From Sinonovacula constricta (lineage: Eukaryota; Mollusca; Bivalvia; Cardiida; Solecurtidae): 64,000 nucleotides of DNA. How positions within the stretch are numbered: position 1 is the first letter of the stretch; each line of letters begins with the position of its first letter. The notes under the pieces were generated by a model, which had not been told where the DNA came from, made no database searches, and saw only the letters and a program-made list of their open reading frames with translations. The DNA is taken from the NCBI GenBank assembly GCA_007844125.1, contig CM017565.1, forward strand, positions 13,926,647 through 13,990,646, given 5' to 3'. Shown piece after piece: positions 58,780 through 64,000 of the stretch. A program made the translations under genes and the position numbers.

Positions 58780-60190
58780 AAAGGCCAAATCCAGATGTTT
58801 AAAAAAACAACAACAGTTATAACAATTAAGCTTATAAGCATGGGGCAACAGTAACTGAAATTACAAATGGTGTTTTATTTTAAGGCTACATAGACCTTTA
58901 ATACTTTTTTTAGATTTGTTTCATTTTTTTTTGCAAAGCATATTGGGAACATCCCATGATAATTGTTTAAAGGCAGAAATTGTCAGTATAAACCATACTC
59001 GAACTGTCTCTAATATTAGTCAGTCATTTTAAGCTCCCCTAAGCACAATGTGCACCGGGTGAGCTTTTCTGATACCCCTTTGTCGGTCATGAGGCATCAA
59101 CAATTTGCTTGTGAACACACTAGAGGCTACTTTTTATCCAATCTTTATCAAACATGGTCAGGATGTTTGCTACAAGAAATTATGGATGAATTCATTATTG
59201 GGTTGGTGGGGTAAAAGACTAGGTCACAAGGTCATATTTTAGAAAAACCTAGTGAACATGATAGAGACCAATTTTATGGCCCAATCTTCACTAAACTTTG
59301 CCTGAATGTTTGCCTGCATAAAATCATGGATGAGTTCAAAACTGGGTCTCATGGTGTTAAAGGTAGGTTACTGAATCAGTTCTTAGAAAAACCTTGTGAA
59401 CACACTAGAGGCCACATTTATAGCCCATTTTTCACCAAACTTAGCCGGAATGATCGCCTGCATACAATTTTTGATGAGTTCATTACTTGGTCATTTGGGT
59501 TCAAAAATTAGGTCACTTGGACAAGTCTTAAAATACAAATACACTTGTGGACACACTAGAGGCCACATTTATGACTAAATCTTCACCGAACTTGGCCAGA
59601 ATGTTTGTCTGCTTAAGATCCTGGTAGAGTTCCTAAGTTAGTCATGTGAGATAAAAAAAACTTTGTAAACATGCTAGAAACTGCATTTATGGCCTTACCT
59701 TCACCAAATGTGGCAAGAGAGATTGCCTGTATGAAATCTTGCATGGGTTATGATCTGGGTCACATGGGGTCAGTAGATCACTAGGTTAAATCCTAGAAAA
59801 TGTTGTTATCAGCCCAGTGGCCATACTTACAGTCCAATCTTCACAAAAGATTTCTAAAGTAAATAACTGTTAATTACTTCATGCCAGATATGAACCTACT
59901 ACAAGCCCATGTTCTCAGTTGAGCAATTAAGGACCATCATGGCCCTCTTGTTTTGTTTATCTGTATAAGTGAAAGTCACATGACCTTCTGAAGTGTCATT
60001 GAGCACTGGTAACATAGCCATGGTGATTCTCTTTATTTGGTATTTGTTAATAAAAAACCCACAGTTTTAACCAGTAGAGTCTGTAAACTTATATCAGGAG
60101 TTATATTAGTAGCAACAAATAGATGTGTCCACTTACTTTTTCAGGTATTGAATTATCCATGGAACTTTCAATGTGGCAAGGGTCATTCAG
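58780..60190 (+). repeat. Old dispersed repeat or segmental duplicate, copy B (interrupted)
   Basis: Homologous to 22755-23190 on both sides of the element at 59031-59952: left part to about 59030, right part from about 59953 (GTGAAAGTCACATGACCTTC and onward). A second insertion or expansion near 60045-60100 is also absent from copy A. Confidence 0.7.
59031..59952 (+). mobile_element. Hairpin-ended element, diverged relative of E2 (E4)
   Basis: Starts AAGCTCCCCTAAGCACA with a decayed hairpin partner (GTGCACCGGGTGAGCTT), then TCTGATACCCCTTTGTCGGT. The core has several diverged units with GTGAACACACTAGAGGCC and CCAATCTTCACCAAACTT. The 3' end has TCAGTTGAGC (59915-59924), the hairpin GGACCATCATGGCCC (59931-59945) and TCTTGTT. 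Comparison with copy A of the surrounding repeat gives the pre-insertion sequence, so the ends are fixed within a few T residues. Confidence 0.75.
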
Positions 60191-61388
60191 CCTGTGTTCC
60201 TCTTAACCACAGCATGATCTTTATATGCATTTATGTTTTTATAGTGTTTTAATATAAAACCTTATTGAAAATGTCTGGCTGAAAATAGTGTGCAGTCTGA
60301 TCAGAAAATCAGCAGAATATGCGATACCCAAAGCTGCACTGTTTGATTCTGCATGGTCATTATGAAGATATCCCTGATAGTTGTCTATGCAAGAAGAGAA
60401 TTAAATCATTTTGCTATCGTCATTCAATGCCATGTCTGTGAGAGGGTGAGAGATAATTCCTGAGCTGCCCGTCTTGGAAATATTCGATTTGCAACTCATA
60501 CATATAAATGAACTGAAATATAGAAAGGTGTTATATGTAGTGTTTTTGTGTGTTAGTGTTGTCAGAGCTTAAATTCTGTTCATGTATGCTGTTACTTGTA
60601 CTGTGTCTTATCTACTGTAGTTGTAGCTGGCAAGATAATTTACCAATCTTGTGTTTTTTTCAGATCTAATTGCTCTTCCTTTATTGGAAAAGTACCCACT
60701 AACTCTCACGCCAATATAATGTCACAAGCTTGTTTAAGGATGGTGAAATGAGATTATATGATTGAAAATCTTGATTAGTTAAGAGCAAATCTTCAAGATG
60801 TTCTTCCTGCAGTGGGCTATCGAACATATACAAAACAATGAAAGGTCTGGAGTTTGAGTCTTGTAACAGAAGCTTAGATGGTCACCATGTTTTTATATTT
60901 CATTTCATGTGGGGGTTTTTATAATTCAATTTTTAGAAAACTTACAACAAAAATAGTTGTTTTATTATCTGTGTGACGGACAAAGGTGGTATCTTCCAGG
61001 AAAAATATAGTATTTAAAAATTGCTGTCAAATATGGCAGCTGTTTCTTTCAAATGATTATAAACTTAAGTCAAATATTGTCTGTAATTGGAATATGCTCT
61101 CATATTATGGCAATTATAAGAGAAGAATTCTGTGAAATAAATGGATAATTTGCCATTATGTCTTATTAACCTTTCTGAGATGGAATAGCTAATATAATTA
61201 AGACATGGTGAATTGTCTGTGGGACAAAAAAACTGAAGTCTGGCACCTTTCGCACAGCTGAGGTTTGTAGCACCTGGGGAGCTGGTTATAGTGAAAAGGG
61301 TGCAGTTAAGTTATTAAAATCATTGATAATAATGTAACCTTATGCAGCAATTTTATACAGAATTTGGGAAAAAAAAGCTCTGAAATTT
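60191..61388. other. Anonymous sequence with a possible tRNA-like fragment
   Basis: GGTCTGGAGTTTGAGTCTTG (about 60844) resembles a B box, but no A box or element body is clear. No gene. Confidence 0.4.
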
Positions 61389-61816
61389 TTTTCAACCTGT
61401 CTACCCATGTAAGTTTATTTCTTCAACCTGTCTACCCATGTAAGTTTATTTTTTTCAACCTGTCTACCTATGTAAGTTTATTTCTTCAACCTGTCTACCT
61501 ATGTAAGTTTATTTTTTCAACCTGTCTACCCATGTAAGTTTATTTCTTCAACCTATCTACCCATGTAAGTTTATTTCTTCAACCTGTCTACCCATGTAAG
61601 TTTATTTCTTCAACCTGTCTACCTATGTAAGTTTATTTTTTCAACCTGTCTACCCATGTAAGTTTATTTCTTCAACCTGTCTACCCATGTAAGTTTATTT
61701 CTTCAACCTGTCTACCCATGTAAGTTTATTTCTTCAACCTGTCTACCCATGTAAGTTTATTTCTTCAACCTGTCTACCCATGTAAGTTTATTTCTTCAAC
61801 CTGTCTACCCATTAAG
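61389..61816. repeat. Minisatellite, 31-bp unit, about 14 copies
   Basis: The unit is TTTCTTCAACCTGTCTACCC plus ATGTAAGTTTA, with CTAC(C/T)TATG variants. Confidence 0.97.
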
Positions 61817-61958
61817 TTTAAGTCCTAAATGTTTACTCCAATCTGTCTAACCTCTGTAAGTTTAAGTCTCAAATCTTTACTTCAACCTGCCTACCTCTGT
61901 AAATTTGGGTCATAATATTTACTTAAACCTGTCTACCCCTGTAAGTCCTAAAGTCCTA
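61817..61958. repeat. Diverged longer units at the edge of the 31-bp array
   Basis: Three units of about 45-50 bp with ACCTGTCTACC and GTAAGTTTAAGTC words, separated by AAATGTTTACT. They look like the ancestral longer unit from which the 31-bp unit was trimmed. Confidence 0.75.
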
Positions 61959-61975
61959 AATGTTTATCTGCAATG

Positions 61976-63597
61976 GTGATCCACAACCAGTCACTATACC
62001 GGGTCCTATTGTGCCTTTCATACCTTGTGCTGTTGATCCACAACAAGTCACTATACCCTGGTCCTATTGTGCCTTTCATACCTTGTGCTGTTGATCCACA
62101 ACAAGTCACTATACCCTGGTCCTATTGTGCCTTTCATACCTTGTGCTGTTGATCCACAACCAGTCACTATACCCTGGTCCAATTGTGCCTTTCATACCTT
62201 GTGCTGTTGATCCACAACAAGTCACTATACCCTGGTCCTATTGTGCCTTTTATACCTTGTGCTGTTGATCCACAACAAGTCACTATACCCTGGTCCTATT
62301 GTGCCTTTCATACCTTGTGCTGTTGATCCACAACCAGTCACTATACCCTGGTCCTATTGTGCCTTTCATACCTTGTGCTGTTGATCCACAACCATTCACT
62401 ATACCCTGGTCCTATTGTGCCTTTCATACCTTGTGCTGTTGATCCACAACCAGTCACTATACCCTGGTCCTATTGTGCCTTTCATACCTTGTGCTGTTGA
62501 TCCACATCAAGTCACTATACCCTGGTCCTATTGTGCCTTTTATACCTTGTGCTGTTGATCCACAACCAGTCACTATATGCGGTCCTATTGTGCCTTTCAT
62601 ACCTTGTGCTGTTGATCCACAAACAGTCACTATACCCTGGTCCTATTGTGCCTTTCATACCTTGTGCTGTTGATCCACAACCAGTCACTATACCCTGGTC
62701 CTATTGTGCCTTTCATACCTTGTGCTGTTGATTTACAACCAGTTACTATACCCTGGTCCTATTGTGCCTTTTATACCTTGTGCTGTTGATCCACAACCAG
62801 TCACTATATCCGGTCCTATTGTGCCTTTCATACCTTGTGCTGTTGATCCGCAACCAGTGACTATACCCGGTCCTATTGTGCCTTTCATACCTTGTGCTGT
62901 TGATCAACAACCAGTCACTATACCCAGTCCTATTGTGCCTTTCATACCTTGTGCTGTTGATCCACAACCAGTTACTATACCTTGGTCCTATTGTGCCTTT
63001 CATACCTTGTGCTGTTGATCCACAACCAGTCACTATACTCTGTTCCTATTGTGCCTTTCATACCATGTGCTGTTGATCCACAACCAGTTACTATACCCTG
63101 TTCCTATTGTGCCTTTCATACCTTGTGTTGTTGATCCACAACCAGTCACTATACCCTGGTCCTATTGTGCCTTTCATACCTTGTGCTGTTGATCCACAAC
63201 CAGTCACTAGACCTTGGTCCTATTGTTCCTTTCATACCTTGTGTTGTTGATCCACAACCAGTCACTATACCCTGGTCCTATTGTGCCTTTCATACCTTGT
63301 GTTGTTGATCCACAACCAGTCACTATACCCTGGTCCTATTGTGCCTTTCATACCTTGTGCTGTTGATCCACAACCAGTCACTATACCCGGTCCTATTGTG
63401 CCTTTCATACCTTGTGCTGTTGATCCACAACCAGTCACTATACCCTGGTCCTATTGTGCCTTTCATACCTTGTGTTGTTGATCCACAACCAGTCACTATA
63501 CCCTGGTCCTATTGTGCCTTTCATACCTTGTGCTGTTGATCCACAACCAGTAGCTATACCCTGGTCCTATTGTGCCTTTCATACCTTGTGCTGTTGA
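61976..63597. repeat. Large minisatellite, 58-bp unit, 28 copies
   Basis: The unit contains GGTCCTATTGTGCCTTTCAT, ACCTTGTGCTGTTGATCCAC and AACCAGTCACTATACCCT. A CCGGTCC variant that is one base shorter (57 bp) recurs. Frames of 66-104 codons arise because runs of these units change phase. They are not genes. Confidence 0.97.
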
Positions 63598-64000
63598 TAG
63601 GCCACCAGTCATTCACAATGTTCCCAACTCAAAACTTGTTTACCAACATGTTTAAATACACAGAATAAGAATATATGACAAAGCCCTATGAGCATTGCAA
63701 CATATACCAAACTCCAAAAAGGCACAGAACAAAGGTATTTCACATGCAAGCCAATCAAAAAGTAAAAACAAATTTGTGATGAGTCGTTTAACAAAAAGAG
63801 CAAACCCGACAGTTACCGCCTTGGAACGGTCAGTCGGCAATATGGAACTGTTCAGTTAGAATCAGGTGTTAATTATAGACAGTTTGTGGTGGACTACCTG
63901 GTTCATGTGTCAGGTGGGATTTATTATGACAGTGCCAGCCAGCCATGTCAGGATCTGCAGCCAAGAACCAAACTGACTTGACTACATCCTATTTGTTGTG
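63598..64000. other. Anonymous sequence, possible dispersed element at window edge
   Basis: CCGACAGTTACCGCCTTGGA and CGGTCAGTCGGCAATATGGA (63808-63847) are CpG-bearing and unlike the flanks, suggesting part of an interspersed element that runs off the window. Two overlapping hydrophobic minus-strand frames (62 and 64 codons) are unsupported. Confidence 0.35.

Overview
This window looks like nuclear DNA of a marine or freshwater mollusc, most probably a bivalve. The evidence is its low CpG, AT-rich anonymous sequence, tRNA-headed SINEs with perfect target-site duplications, and interspersed elements of the kind abundant in bivalve genomes: cores containing the phrase for 'accttgaaggtcaaggtca', and cores containing 'gtgaacacactagaggcc'. 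The bivalve assignment is inference from general knowledge of those families; no species can be named. I see no complete long protein gene, no rRNA, no functional tRNA gene, no CRISPR array and no recognisable viral gene.

The window is dominated by local tandem arrays. By my own tally about a third of the 64 kb lies in roughly thirty unrelated minisatellites with units of 21-60 bp, plus one 146-bp core array and a CA tract. The largest are a 41-bp array (14.7-18.7 kb), a 43-bp array (19.3-21.8 kb), a 44-bp array (39.4-41.8 kb), a 40-bp array (55.9-57.8 kb), a 60-bp array (7.9-9.7 kb) and a 58-bp array (62.0-63.6 kb). Several show higher-order structure: a 660-bp block repeated with one visible mismatch in about 650 bp, and a 480-bp 12-mer seen three times. 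Almost every long open frame here is a by-product of an array whose unit is a multiple of three.

The mobile-element layer gives the most interesting signal. Four elements (3705-5029, 25768-26229 reversed, 41942-43122 and 59031-59952) and one 5' fragment (24290-24357 reversed) share a layout: a 5' hairpin whose outer arm is repeated inverted near the 3' end, a GTCCGTC-rich or GTCTGTC-rich zone, a tandem core, then a small hairpin and a terminal CTTGTT. A paralogous empty site inside this window (22.75-23.19 kb against 58.8-60.2 kb) shows that one of them inserted in a T run with no obvious target duplication. A second signal is a possible 4.9-kb foldback transposon (27887-32776), whose two arms of GCAAGCTTGC-like palindromes carry one outer terminus each, inverted.

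Best gene candidate: a three-exon reading frame on the + strand (29472-29521, 30110-30208, 31596-31716) of about 89 codons. It has phase-consistent splice sites and an ETS-like ACTTCCGG motif in a CpG-rich leader, and it sits inside the putative foldback element. Other isolated exon candidates lie at 2311-2627, 9898-10052, 13338-13391 (minus), 22595-22645, 33326-33444 and 44377-44433. None could be assigned to a named gene, so each is offered with low confidence.
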